The notes beneath the pieces were generated by a model that was not told the origin of the DNA, did not search any database, and worked only from the letters and a program-made list of their open reading frames with translations. This document shows, in pieces, positions 24,600-35,149 of a DNA stretch of 64,000 nucleotides (positions are counted from its first letter, which is position 1; every line of letters begins with the position of its first letter). The position numbers were made by a program, and so were the translations under genes. Source of the DNA: Armillaria gallica (Eukaryota > Basidiomycota > Agaricomycetes > Agaricales > Physalacriaceae); NCBI GenBank assembly GCA_037576215.1, contig JBANDB010000006.1, positions 5,518,001 through 5,582,000 of the forward strand, written 5' to 3'.

Positions 24600-25390
24600 G
24601 GGGCCTTTCAGCCTCCGAGTCGGCGTCATCGAGGTATCACTTCTTTCAAGTTAATCACTGACGAAGTGGAGGCTAGACCTCAAGGTAGCCAGTAGCAAGT
24701 ACTTACTGCTAGTATATAATAACTTGAAAGCGTCTTGCCGCTAAACTATACGAGTACAAAGCCGGGCTACTGCTAAGCCAGGCAAAATCCTGCTCCGGCA
24801 TGTGACAGCATACGTAATGTCCTCTGATTGGCTCTAGGATCAGTTTGATCAGTGTTACAATGTTACAATTGAAGAGCCGCCAACGCTAACTAAAGCTAAG
24901 AGTAAACTCCCGACGGACCGAATTAGTAACTATGAGACTAGCTAAGTAGATATGGGTACGAGAAAAGGTCAAAAAACAAATCGCATGAAATCCACCGAGT
25001 CCGTCATCAACCAGGAGATCCAGATTCCTACCCAAAACGGCAATCCCACGTGGTAAGGAGCGCACGGGCCATCAACAAGCTGGGTGCTGGGGCGGGAACG
25101 GCGCGCATAGCGAGCACAGGCGAAGCGGCCTGAAATGCCTCAGCAAGAAGCATCAGAAAGATGATTGGTCAGAGAACGACCAGACGAAGGGGATGGAGAA
25201 AGGGATTTATGGTTGGATGCAATCCATTGGTTGCGGATGTCGTTGGGTTGCTGCGTGTCGATGTCGATACAATTTAGTAGGGATCATGACGGTGAAGAGG
25301 AATAGGTGGAGGGTTTCGCATGGAGTCTCCGAAGGTTAAAAGTAAAAATTGGCATGAAAGTGAGCCAGTAGTCGAAGGTGAATGATAGAA
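24600..25390. other. Non-coding, no gene seen
   Basis: AT-rich segment followed by a purine-rich tract; no open frame over 60 codons is credible. Confidence 0.4.
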
Positions 25391-25398
25391 GATGAAAA

Positions 25399-25447
25399 AA
25401 TGTTGGTTTTGGTTTTGGTTTTGGTTGTGGTTGTGGTTGGTGGTTGT
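25399..25447 (+). repeat. (GGTTTT)n/(GGTTGT)n microsatellite
   Basis: A run of TTGGTTTTGGTTTTGG grading into TTGTGGTTGTGG and TGGTGGTTG. A second simple tract of (TTG)n lies at about 25548-25571. Both are low complexity and unlikely to be coding. Confidence 0.85.
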
Positions 25448-25629
25448 TATGCGTGACCCACGAACTATCGACGACTACGGAAGGGTCTGTAAGGCCTCAT
25501 AGTGCCGGAGCAACAGCGAACGTGGACCGGGAGCGGGTCGGTGATGGTGGTTGTTGTTGTTGTTGTTGTTCTGCTCACCCACATATAAATATTATAAATC
25601 CCGGTCATTTCTCCACCGTCAAGCTCGAA

Positions 25630-25850
25630 CTTATGACAGCTAATACCATCTACATCAGGACATCATGTATTCTCAGACCCCAACAGATAAACCACAATCC
25701 GATCCCATCTTTTCTGCTTTCATCCCTGATTTTTGCAGCCCAAGCGAACGTCCAGAGTTGAAGATCTCTGCTTTTCGAATAATCCATCATTTGAATTCGA
25801 AATGTTGTCTTTAATTGTTGCCCGAAGTTTCCGTATTGGAAGCGACTGTC
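25630..25850 (+). pseudogene. Diverged copy of 21.56-21.69 kb segment, perhaps fused to forkhead 5' end
   Basis: From 25708 (TCTTTTCTGCTTTCATCCC) about 120 nt align without large gaps to 21567 onward (TCTTTTCGGTTTGTATTCCC). Directly before it, ATCATGTATTCT-CAGACC repeats the start region of the forkhead gene (20391-20411). Both anchors appear in the same order as around 20.4-21.7 kb, with everything between deleted. It is read as a collapsed copy of the forkhead/F-box region. Frames are not maintained. Confidence 0.4.
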
Positions 25851-26138
25851 GGTTTCCCGGTTCTTTCCGACATTCTTCCGTTTGCAAGGGTTATTTCGAT
25901 CGCCTATGTAGAGGTCCTTTACATCGGAACTTGGGCGTCTAATAACAGGGTCCCCTCTGATGTCTTTCAGTTTGCCTCTAGGCCAAAATTCCTCGGAAAT
26001 ATGGGTCCGACGAAACATTTTTACGAGCATTTTTCTCTTCCCTTCGGACAGACCACAAAATACGCATCCAGAGATTACAACGAGCACCACCACTATGCTG
26101 CCTTGAAACGCCTCCCAAGAACTCCTGCTGGTATGCAC
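25650..26138 (-). CDS. Unrecognised 162-codon frame with a possible membrane segment
   Basis: The minus frame includes a hydrophobic run (GSIVVVLVVISGCVFCG) followed by a charged tail, which would suit a single-pass protein. It overlaps the duplicated segment described on the plus strand and no intron-linked partner was found. Likely spurious, listed because of length and the hydrophobic segment. Confidence 0.2.
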   Translation of the reverse strand: MHTSRSSWEAFQGSIVVVLVVISGCVFCGLSEGKRKMLVKMFRRTHISEEFWPRGKLKDIRGDPVIRRPSSDVKDLYIGDRNNPCKRKNVGKNRETDSRFQYGNFGQQLKTTFRIQMMDYSKSRDLQLWTFAWAAKIRDESRKDGIGLWFICWGLRIHDVLM

Positions 26139-26139
26139 A

Positions 26140-27793
26140 GATACCTATGAATATCAGAACACAATCGCTTTGACCAATGTGACTTCCCTCCACTTGCTGG
26201 ATTATACTTACTCTCGGACAAGAGGACCTCGTACCTCGTCTTCGCTGTGTTGACCTGCAGAATGCCATTCCAGTAGGAGCGTGGGTTGCCTCATTGGCGT
26301 TGTCGAGTCTAGGAGGGGTGACAACGTCAATTATTGCATAGTAGTCCCTGCGCTCTGTTGGAGGAAGGTGTTCTTAGCGAACCTCCAGTGTTTGTAAACG
26401 ACGAGCTCGAAACATTACTTGCGGGCGGCTTGATCCTCAGATACGGGAAAAACTGAGGTATGTGTCTCGTTTGTTAGTCCTTTTCCTGATCTAATATGCT
26501 TTTCTCAGACTAGCAACATGAGGAGGAGGCATGGAGTGATGTCCATCCCCCTGTATCCAAGGATTCTCCTACTGTCCAGTGTCAGTCGTGCGCCGTAGCC
26601 GTCGACGGTTTAGTAGGGCGTCTACATATCTATGATACAGACAGAACGCAGACCAAACCAATTTCATCGTAGCTCTGCTATACCCTATCGTGACAAATAA
26701 TGGATACCTAACTTTTGGGTATCTCCTGGCCACTGGTGTGCTATGAACTAACCAACCTTACCCCTCCCCAGGGTCCTATTACTGGCGCCTATTCAGGTGT
26801 CGCGAAACTCGTATTCGCGCGCCTATCATAAAAAAAGGAGCTAATTATCACCAGTATCGTCCGTTGTCCGGATATTGCGAAAACGAATAAAAAACGAGGA
26901 TGGCGTTTGTAGAAGTCGTCCAAAGTGGTACGAGAATAGGATGCAATTTGTATTGACGGTCGGTGAAACGACTCTAAGTAGAAGTCGAATTCGTTCCTGT
27001 TTTCCTTGATTGCCATCCTCCATTAACCGCCATCACGGGAGGTCCCCAAGAGAAGCCCAATGCTGTTCTACTGAGAAGTATTTGAAAGTATAGTACATGC
27101 CGAATACTTACTAACTGGAGATTTCAACTTTCACGGGTACCGCTCATTTCCTACATGCTTCAGTTCATTTTTCTAACGGAGCCGTGGTCCCTTGCACTCT
27201 TTCCACAGTATTTGATACCATCGTGCCACCGCCACCATCAGCCGTTCCCGGGTGAGGTGGTGGGAGAAAGTTATGTGAATCCTGAGCGAAGAACTTAGCG
27301 CGAACGCAAGTCGACCTAGCACCGTTGCGATAGCACCGAAGGCGTTAGCGTTGCGGCGTCGTCAGATTTTGTTTGTCCCCGGAGAAAGACGGTCAATGGA
27401 GGATTAGTAGTTGATTATTAGTAAGTAGAATATAACTCAAAAGTTTGTAGATGTGTTACAACTGGACCAGAACTTGAACGCGTCTCTTTGAAGTACTGAC
27501 ACGGTTGTTGTTTTGCGGTACCTTCACGTTTTTCTAGGCCTCAGCGCAGCCGCAAGCCCAATTCTATCGTGATTTGTTCCTGGCGGCAAGCATCACACCA
27601 AGTAGACCTTGAGTCTAGACACGACGGGAACCATCTCTGATCTCTTCACGGGCATCAAATAAGCACACAACTTCGTCGAATGGGAAATCGGAACATGCCG
27701 AATCTGGCGTAAGGAAGGTAGGTAAATAGTATTACACGGTCGTGGCACGAAAATTGAGATAGTAAGATACACATTCAGATAGGGAGCGGTAGA
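26140..27793. other. Intergenic, nothing recognised
   Basis: Short patches around 26380-26460 look coding-like on the plus strand (FVNDELETLLAGGLILRYGK, followed by a plausible GT-AG intron), but they cannot be extended. The remainder has no gene. Confidence 0.35.
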
Positions 27794-28952
27794 CTACAGG
27801 TTCAACTCGCTAAGCCTATATCTCTTTGCACCCAGATAGAATGCCAAATATCCTTTCAAGAAATTTTCGTAGCTGTTACGCACTCCTTGGTGCGGCGACA
27901 AGACAAGCAACGTCTTCTCGTGTGCCTCCATGCACTTCTCCACCACATCATAAAGGGCCTTACTCTTTGGCTCTCCCCGAGATTCAGCCAGAAGTGAAAT
28001 GAGGTTGTGCGTTTCATTATCACACTCCTCCTTGTAGAACGAGGTGATGTCGTTCGTGAAGTTAATGACTTCACGCAGGAGAGGGAGAGCTTGAACGTAT
28101 AGGTTATACGGGAGCTCTTCAGGGAATATGAACATAGCGTAGGCTTCAGCGATTCCACTGAGCTCGCGAAGAAATACGGCGTATCTGTCAACCTTGTGAG
28201 TCTAAAATCTTCGATGAGTACGTGAGCCACTTGTAGAGAAAAGGTCACTCGCCGGTTCAGATTTACTGCGAATCTCTAAAATCAACCCAGTGATGTACCT
28301 GAGGCCAGCATGGACGATGAAGTCAGCAGCGACTTCGCCAAAAAGCTCAGAGGTCTCTGCTAAGACGTTTGCAAAGTCGTCTAGCATCTTAGTTGGCTGT
28401 TTCTCCGAGGAAGCAAAGTGCTGCGCGGAAGAGATTAACGAAACTCATTGGAAGGGTAATTATACTCACCTTGGTAAAGTTAGGAACACCGACGAGGGCG
28501 TCGGGGTCATCAGGATAGACATCGTCAAAGTATGTCGCGAACGCAGTGAAGAAGACGATGTATACTTTGACATTGACGTTGGAGAGATGGTGGTACGCAG
28601 CAGCGGTGATATTGAGCCCAACGGTTAGGTAAGGCATGAGCACATCGACGGCATACCCTCGACGTTCGGCTTCTTTGATGCAAAGATCTTCGAGTGCAGC
28701 ATCATCGACAGATGGCAAGTCTGTGGTGTCGAAGCGACGCAGGAAAGATCGAATTGTTTCTTCAGTGGTCTGCTTCGGTGGAAGGTTCGGTAGTCCAAGT
28801 ACACGTCCTGAGGGAAGGAACAAACGAAAATATTAGTGCGGAAATGAGCATAGTACGAGAAACATCATACCAACTAGATTCGGCAGATAAGAAGTCCAGG
28901 ATTGGAGTCCTCGACGTTGAATAGTAAAGGGATCAGCGTGCAAGAGAGTCAT
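27794..28952 (-). CDS. Sesquiterpene synthase TS2 (TRI5/trichodiene-synthase-type fold), intact
   Basis: Exons 28952-28871, 28807-28470, 28420-28253 and 28201-27794 join in frame into 331 residues, the usual size for fungal class I sesquiterpene cyclases. The aspartate-rich motif is YFDDVYPDDPDA (near residue 120), the NSE triad is NDITSFYKE, and the RY pair lies in AKRYRLSELNL near the C-terminus. Together these bind three Mg2+ and diphosphate. The enzyme should convert farnesyl diphosphate to a cyclic C15 hydrocarbon or alcohol; the product cannot be read from sequence. The third intron starts with GC (GCGAGT) where TS1 has GTGAGT at the same site. TATATA lies about 40-45 nt upstream of the ATG. 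The paralogue TS1 lies 4.7 kb away in the same orientation, and P450 and SDR genes follow upstream, the normal make-up of a basidiomycete terpenoid cluster. Confidence 0.92.
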
Positions 28953-28999
28953 TGTAACTATGTTGGATAGGCTTCGATGCAGAGTACTACATGAAATCC

Positions 29000-30690
29000 C
29001 ATCCTCAATATATACTCTCGAAGTTTTCAGCTGAGAACATGGCCTAGTCGAAACGCGAGTCTCCATGCATATGTTTCGCCTTTAGTTATCACCGGAACCG
29101 CCCGCACCCCGGAGGTCAATATTTGCACAAACAGAACAGTGATAGAAGTCGGAGTGCAGGAAGTTGTGGTTCGACACAAGTCCCGATAGCTAGTCCGCCA
29201 ATAGCGTGAGATGCCATAGAGTCCGGTGTCCAGATCGAAGATAGGTAAATGAATCAGCATCTGTTTCCACGTCCATTTATAATATTTTCACCCCTCTCAT
29301 TATTATAGATCCTACGGTGTTTGTAGGGCCACAAGAAGAAGTCCCAGGTTCTCGGTGCCCACGTTCCTGAGAGTTCCATAAAAATCATTCAGAATGCAAA
29401 ATGATTATCTGCCAGTGGAAAAGAGAACGTCTCTGGATGAGATGAGATCCAGAAGCTGTTGTCCATGGTAGATACCGGGAATGAACAGGGAGGTGAATTC
29501 CACTGAAGAAGAAAACCAGACTGAGTCACTATCATGTTCATTCTCACGGTGAGGCATCAGACCGGAGAAACAACGCGTAATCGTATCGGTGGAGGGTTGA
29601 CTACGGTTCGCGGATCCTGCAATATTATTCGAGGCTGCTGAACTCGGTGACATAGAAAGAATCACAAACGAACATACTCCGAGAAGTCCGTCTGGTGCAT
29701 AGAGAGATTCAGATATCCATGCAAGCACGAGCATTGCTATCCAACCGCGGAGCATAGCCAGGAAAATATTCAGACTCTCATCCTGCGATTTCTTTCTCAG
29801 CACTGCTCACGCTCACAGACCCGTCTACAGATTCCACAGTAAAGCAGATAAATTTGTTATCTATGATGCAAGACATGTACTCACGGCTTCGCCTCAGTAT
29901 CTTGTTGCAAACTTTTTTCGTTGTCACGGTGGTATTGGTATTGGTCATACTTGATTTGAAGGAACGCGACGTATGCGTGCACCACGTGGCTATCATAGTT
30001 CTTGACTTCCAACCACCAATTTGAATATGGGAGACGTCGGCATGGGCTTCGCCTACCTCATCACTTGTTGTTGTCTGTCCACTCTATAATTATTGCAACC
30101 ACGGCGCTAACTTTATTTCGAAGGTTGCTGCTTCTCCAGCGACCCAGGACCCGAAGGATCTGGTTTAGGATACGCGAAACGGGACCCCCGTGAGGATTTG
30201 GTAGATCAGGAGTTCAAGTCACGGACATACAAGAAGGATAAGAACGGGCATATTCATATGCAGACGAGATCGTCGAGGTGCGTTCTTTTTTGCGATACCG
30301 ACTCGGAGTCCTCAGACAGTGCCTGCAATATGTAGCTCCTGACCAATGTTGCGATATCTTCATATTCGTCGGGAAAGGGAATATTTTCGTGATATTGAAG
30401 GTTCGTGCTGCTATACACAATTCCATGGCGCCGCAGTCAATCTATCATCCAGAATCCAGATCAGGGCATAACAGATTTCCAACTTCTCCGCACCGGCGTC
30501 GATAATATTATCCTTACATGAGAACCGACTCTTTCTGGACCTTTCGATTCAAATCAGCGTCCGATCGCGACAAGGAGAGGAAGCTATAGCCACTGATGGA
30601 ACAATACCCTACGCTTTCGTCACCCTCGCAATCTCTTACTTGGAGCTGACGACTGCCAATATATAGAGTATTATAACTCCAGCCACCTGT
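29000..30690. other. Between TS2 and P450 block; possible membrane-protein fragments
   Basis: A minus frame at 29405-29755 starts MLRGWIAMLVLAWISES and looks like a signal or membrane segment. A plus segment near 29876-29990 encodes a strongly hydrophobic stretch (FFVVTVVLVLVILDL). Neither can be extended to a full gene. These are recorded as possible relics only; the rest shows nothing. Confidence 0.25.
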
Positions 30691-30761
30691 TGAGGTATGG
30701 ATCAGAGGCGAGGCTATTTACGGGGTCTATCTGTATTCGAAACCTAGAATGACTTTGTCGT

Positions 30762-33519
30762 CTACTCCAAACTTGTAACCTTCAAAGGAACCCGAGGACC
30801 CAGATGTGCTTCGCCTTTCACAACAGGCATGATTGCTTGCGCCCCAGGGAAATGTTGTATTATCACTCCTTCAGGCAACCTGAATTCAAAGTTCTGGATG
30901 AGGTTCGCTAGGATTGTTTGTATCTCCATAACCCTGCGGTTTATGTTCAGATATGAGTGGAACTGGCCATGAATGAGGAGACGCACGCAAATCGCCACCT
31001 AAATAGGAGCGGAAGGACTAGGTTAGCGAATGGCCAATGAGAACGGCGTCTTTCAAGTCGGTAATTACCCAATACATGAACGGGAACCTGCACCTAAGCA
31101 TAGCATGAACAACTACATTCGATGAAATTGAAGAATTACTTACTAAACGACATCCTAAGATCCTATATTAGAAGTTAAAGATTAAAAACAACGGCTCGTA
31201 CTCACAAATTTGCGTAGACTCCCAATGATATAGGGATGCTCTTGTCGAGGAAGCGGGCTGGATTCCATTCTTCTGCGTCGGCTCCCCAGACGGACGGGAG
31301 GCTCGAAATCATAGAAATAAATTCACAGCGAAGCGGGATAGGACTCATAGGACAGACATACCGGTTATACAAGTACGCAGAGCAGAAAAGGGTCTGTCCT
31401 TTAGGAATTGCCAGTGTTTTAGACCCCGTCAGAGGTAGAACGTCATCATGAGGAGCAGTACGTGTAAGCGTATGCACGATGGGATGGAGACGAAGAGATT
31501 CCTGGCCCGTTCGTGTGCCTCTAGCTAAGATCAGCCGGAGGGTTATGGGAATATTAACCGGGGTGGTCACAAATTGTCACAGTCATCGGGTAGTTTCGGA
31601 TGATATCCGAACGACGTGGGATGTCGGTTGTCATTGTTCCCCCGCTTCACCGAAGGGCACCTTTCACCACCCCGCCTATGCCGCTCATTGACCGACACAT
31701 CGATCACAGCACTTGTCAGAAATGAGCTCATGTTACTCAACCATTAATTATAATGAATACGTAGTCCACTTTTGCGCCATTTTCCTGATAATGTCGTGCT
31801 CATCACATATGATGAGCGGGAAGACAGTAGTCGTTGGCCGGAGTGAGCGCAGCATTGGCACAGGGGCGGAGCGTGACAACGGGACTATATGACTCCGAAG
31901 CCGACTTAAGCTGACCGTTTAAGATTTTGGCAGTGGAACGGATCTAGCCGGAGGCACACGAACGGGCCCTAAAACGAGAAGTTTATTAATCCACGAATGT
32001 GACGAAGTAGGTTGGCACACTCACTTTGATCGCAGCGTTCAAAAATGGCAGAGAGTCGTAGTTATCATGGTAGGAGTGCTTTACTTCTTCCCATATTATG
32101 GATTGATGCTCCGGATGCGCGGCGAGTTCATACAGCAACCAGGACAGAGTTGTAGCTGTCGTCTCATGTCCGGCAATTAAAAATGTTCTAAAGAAAGGCA
32201 GTTATGATCAGATGGATTCTAACTAGAAAGGAAAGACGACGAACATGAACTGGAGCTCAATTTCGTCATCCCGCATTTGTCCTGTAAGGCGCGCGCTTGC
32301 TAAATCACGAGCTTGAACAACAGCGGAATCGGATGTACACCAAGTCCTCTAGACTTACTTAGAATATCAACGATGTCCTTATCCGTCTCATCCTGCACCC
32401 CATGGGCAGCCAAGATCTCTCGAGCAATCTTCCTGGCGATTCCCCCACGCTGGACAGCTGGCGGATTTCCCTAGTAGTCGGAAACAACTTTAGAATCTTC
32501 AATACCGAAGCTGGAAGCATTCGTATCAGGGCTACGGCCATGAGCTCTACGGCTGATGGATTGGACTGCGATGCCGTGCTGTACTCCGTATTTATTACAC
32601 GTCAAGGTCGAGAAAAACGTAAATCTGCCACGTACAACATATGCTTCATAGCTTTCTCTAACTCAGTATCCCGACCGTCCAGCGACCCGAAATCGTATCG
32701 AAAATCACCTGTTGGACGTGTCAAGCCAGCTGCGTAAGAAACCGTTGATATAACTCTCTTAGACCGATTATATCAAGAGAGACCCTGCTCATCCAATGGA
32801 CGACATCGATTGGTTCGGTAGTAGTGCATCGTCTCATAGCGTTTATAACCTAGCGGATGATGTTCATGAGCGCTGATCGATGTGACATAAATAGACTTAC
32901 TTTATCGCTGCACCGCTGAAATATAACTTGAGAATTCCGTAGATTCGTAGAGGAGAACGCAGGATTGAGGATCTTGCGTTGACGGTGATGGTCTTCCTCT
33001 TGACAAATAGGTTCTAGCTAAGATGGCATCATCGCGAAAATTCGCGTACTTTCGGCCACGATAAGCCCTTCGGTCCCTCCAAGGGTAAGTCCGAAGATAA
33101 AGTCCGTATCCGAAGTTTTGGGATAAGGGCGTAAGGTATGGAAAATGTGTTCGAAAGCCTTGGGATCGGATACCACCAGGAGATCTTGCTAAGTTCCGCT
33201 ATTGGTTTCAATTGGTATAAAGCGAAGGTTAGAAAGCCAGCTTACACCAAAACAACCTCCGATACGATAGACGGTGCCATATTCTCTGCGCCATTTCGTC
33301 TCGAGTTTACCGAATTCATCCTGACTGCGAAGAAGAAGCTCATGGCCTGCGGGCGATTAATTAATTCCATACTTCAAGCTAAATAACATAGAACAGCTTA
33401 CCTAGCCAAAATGAAGCAGACGGTGGTCCGTCAATATGTTTAACAGAAACTCGTTTAAACCACCAGCCAAGCAAGGCGGCTGCGAAGATGGAAGCGAATG
33501 CTACAGAGAAGAGGGACAT
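30762..33519 (-). pseudogene. Cytochrome P450 copy 1, frameshifted and carrying an intronic TIR element
   Basis: This copy follows the intact P450 at 37.1-39.4 kb exon by exon: TM anchor, WLGHELLLRSQDEFG, I-helix IAGHETTA, K-helix ESLR, and micro-exons giving FSAGSRSCIGWRFAVME around the heme cysteine. It fails at about 32439, where GGCGATTCCCC lacks one base present in the intact copy (GGCGACTTCCCC). The reading then changes to GESPGRLLERSW and stops early. The intron before ESLR is expanded from 54 to over 500 nt by a TIR element (31504-31968). All other exons remain open, so inactivation is recent. Segment 31231-31381 is nearly identical to copy 2, including an intron. Confidence 0.9.
31504..31968. 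mobile_element. Non-autonomous TIR element (MITE-like), 465 bp, in P450 copy 1 intron
   Basis: The element begins GGCCCGTTCGTGTGCCTC and ends with its exact inverse GAGGCACACGAACGGGCC. The terminal inverted repeats continue imperfectly (TAGCTAAGATC versus CGGCTAGATC). It has no coding capacity. Comparison with the empty site in P450 copy 2 places it exactly at the 3' splice site of the intron before exon 10. The dinucleotide AG (CT on the plus strand) is present on both sides, a 2-bp target duplication. Confidence 0.85.
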
Positions 33520-34329
33520 TGATGAGTAACCGCTTTCACAGGTGCTGAATGGGAGTCTAGTTTATGAAAGTGTCCGGTGAGCTGGAAACATTAAATACTT
33601 CTGTCAGGGTCCGCATTATGCTTGTTTTTGTTCTGAGAACAATATTGGCTGCCTGACCGTCACACGAGGATCATGGATGATGCAGAAAGTCCTGCGATTC
33701 TTTCGGAACAATCCATACTCTACGGTACTCCACAAGCATGCGCCATTCGACAACCGGGACATGCCGCGATAGTTCGACGATGAACGGGCTAGTTTTAGAC
33801 GCGAGGAACCTCCTTGCCTTAGTAATGAGATAAGAGAAGCAACATGCACTTAGTATCTGCGAGTTGTCCGCGAGCAGTCATATGAGACCCCAGGTAGATC
33901 AGCATGTTCCTTTGCTTTTGGGAAGTGTGAAGGGGCCTTGAAAATCGTGCAACGAAGTGACGTTAGTGTCTGGAAATGAAGTGTGATACTTTCCACACGT
34001 AAAGTAAAGCGATCTGTTCATTGTAAATGGGGTCAACGAACTGGGAAGCTATCCAATCCGGTACGGTACTGGAGGAAAGCCTTTACTTTTTCGGGACGAA
34101 AAGGGCATATTTCTCTGCGACCATCTGTATCAAGGGACCCAGGAAATTCGGCACTACGAGGACATCAGTGTATGGACGAGAGGAATGGAGGGCACTAAAG
34201 ACGAACTAAAATTTCCTTCAGCGTGGTACCAGCCTTGAGGCATTCTTGACCAGGGTAATATCCATTTGTTGTAGGCGCATAAGGGACTAGCACCATGAAG
34301 AAGGAAAGACAATAGATCTTGGGATGCCT
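33520..34329. other. Upstream flank of P450 copy 1, duplicated at about 39.4-40.2 kb
   Basis: Matching phrases such as GTTCTGAGAACAATATTGGC (33629) versus GTTCGGAGAACAATGTTGGC (39460), and GGACATCAGTGTATGGACGAGAGG versus GGCATCAGTGTATAGACAAGAGG, show that the duplication extends well upstream of the P450 start. Confidence 0.6.
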
Positions 34330-34590
34330 GTAACTGACATGGCCGGCAGCTGGTGTTAGTACGTCCGGCCTTCGCCCGTTGACGCACGCCTCGACTCTGA
34401 CTTTAATAATCATAGATCTGCTATCCAGAAATAGCACCGTAAGGCCTAGAGCCCTATTCCTCCGCTTGTGGCAAGGCTCAGCTATCCATACAGAAACATC
34501 ACCGTAGCCATATTGCGGTGCGCGCAGTAAACGGGATATCGGAATTGGAGGAAATTCCCTCATAGCCTCCAGCGTCAACAACTATAGCAA
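34330..34590 (-). pseudogene. SDR2 5'-exon relic (upstream of P450 copy 1)
   Basis: The plus-strand text CCTGTAACTGAC-ATGGCCGGCAGC, AGTACGTCCGGCCTTCGCCC and GAAACATCACCGTAGCCATA corresponds to SDR2 exons 1-2 (compare 11340-11560; the RRLDVL and MSLFGR regions). An insertion or deletion interrupts it around the first intron. No frame is intact. Confidence 0.65.
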
Positions 34591-34849
34591 CTCCTTTCTT
34601 CCCTCTGATGATATTTATTAGTTTGAAACATTCAAATTCAACATGAAAACGCACTTTTGTGTAATACCAGCAGTCATATCTCGTTTATGTTTCCCTTCAT
34701 TAATACACCTAGTTCATCTCGGAATTGCCGCTATCAAAAAACTATCGAAGGTTCTCCAGTAGATCCTGTCGACGCCCAGTCACCGAAGATCACAGTTCCG
34801 CTACATACTGAGGCGGCTGAAGGTTTTTGGTAGGGCGAAGACACGTGTG

Positions 34850-35060
34850 CCCTGGGATGCCGCTGCCGAACTTCCCCGACACGCTATAGACATTAATGGC
34901 ACTTGACGCGCCTCGCCTGCTCCTTCGACCAACCTTTGACGAGGAGGCTTCGAAAAGTGTGCACGATGAACAGGGCGATTAATCTTAACGCCAAGGTATC
35001 TGCGCAGCCTGTACCATTTCCAGTGAGGAAATCTGGATCCGGACAAGACTCTGCACAATC
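34850..35060 (-). pseudogene. SDR2 exon-4 relic
   Basis: The minus reading gives NRPVHRAHFSKPPRQRLVEG, matching the SDR2 segment NTIAPFFVIRAFQSLLVKG with frameshifts. It ends next to the 3' end of the neighbouring SDR2 pseudogene, so it is a further truncated copy. Confidence 0.5.
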
Positions 35061-35149
35061 CTACGAAGACGCAGCCATGGCACAAGTACGATTTGTTGTG
35101 CCTTGGATTCCTCTTCGTCTCAGGTCATGGACCTATTGCGTCTGAATTA

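Noticed and set aside
25399..25571. G/T-rich tracts as possible telomeric repeat
   Set aside because: Units are GGTTTT, GGTTGT and TTG, irregular and short, not the fungal TTAGGG; plain microsatellite.
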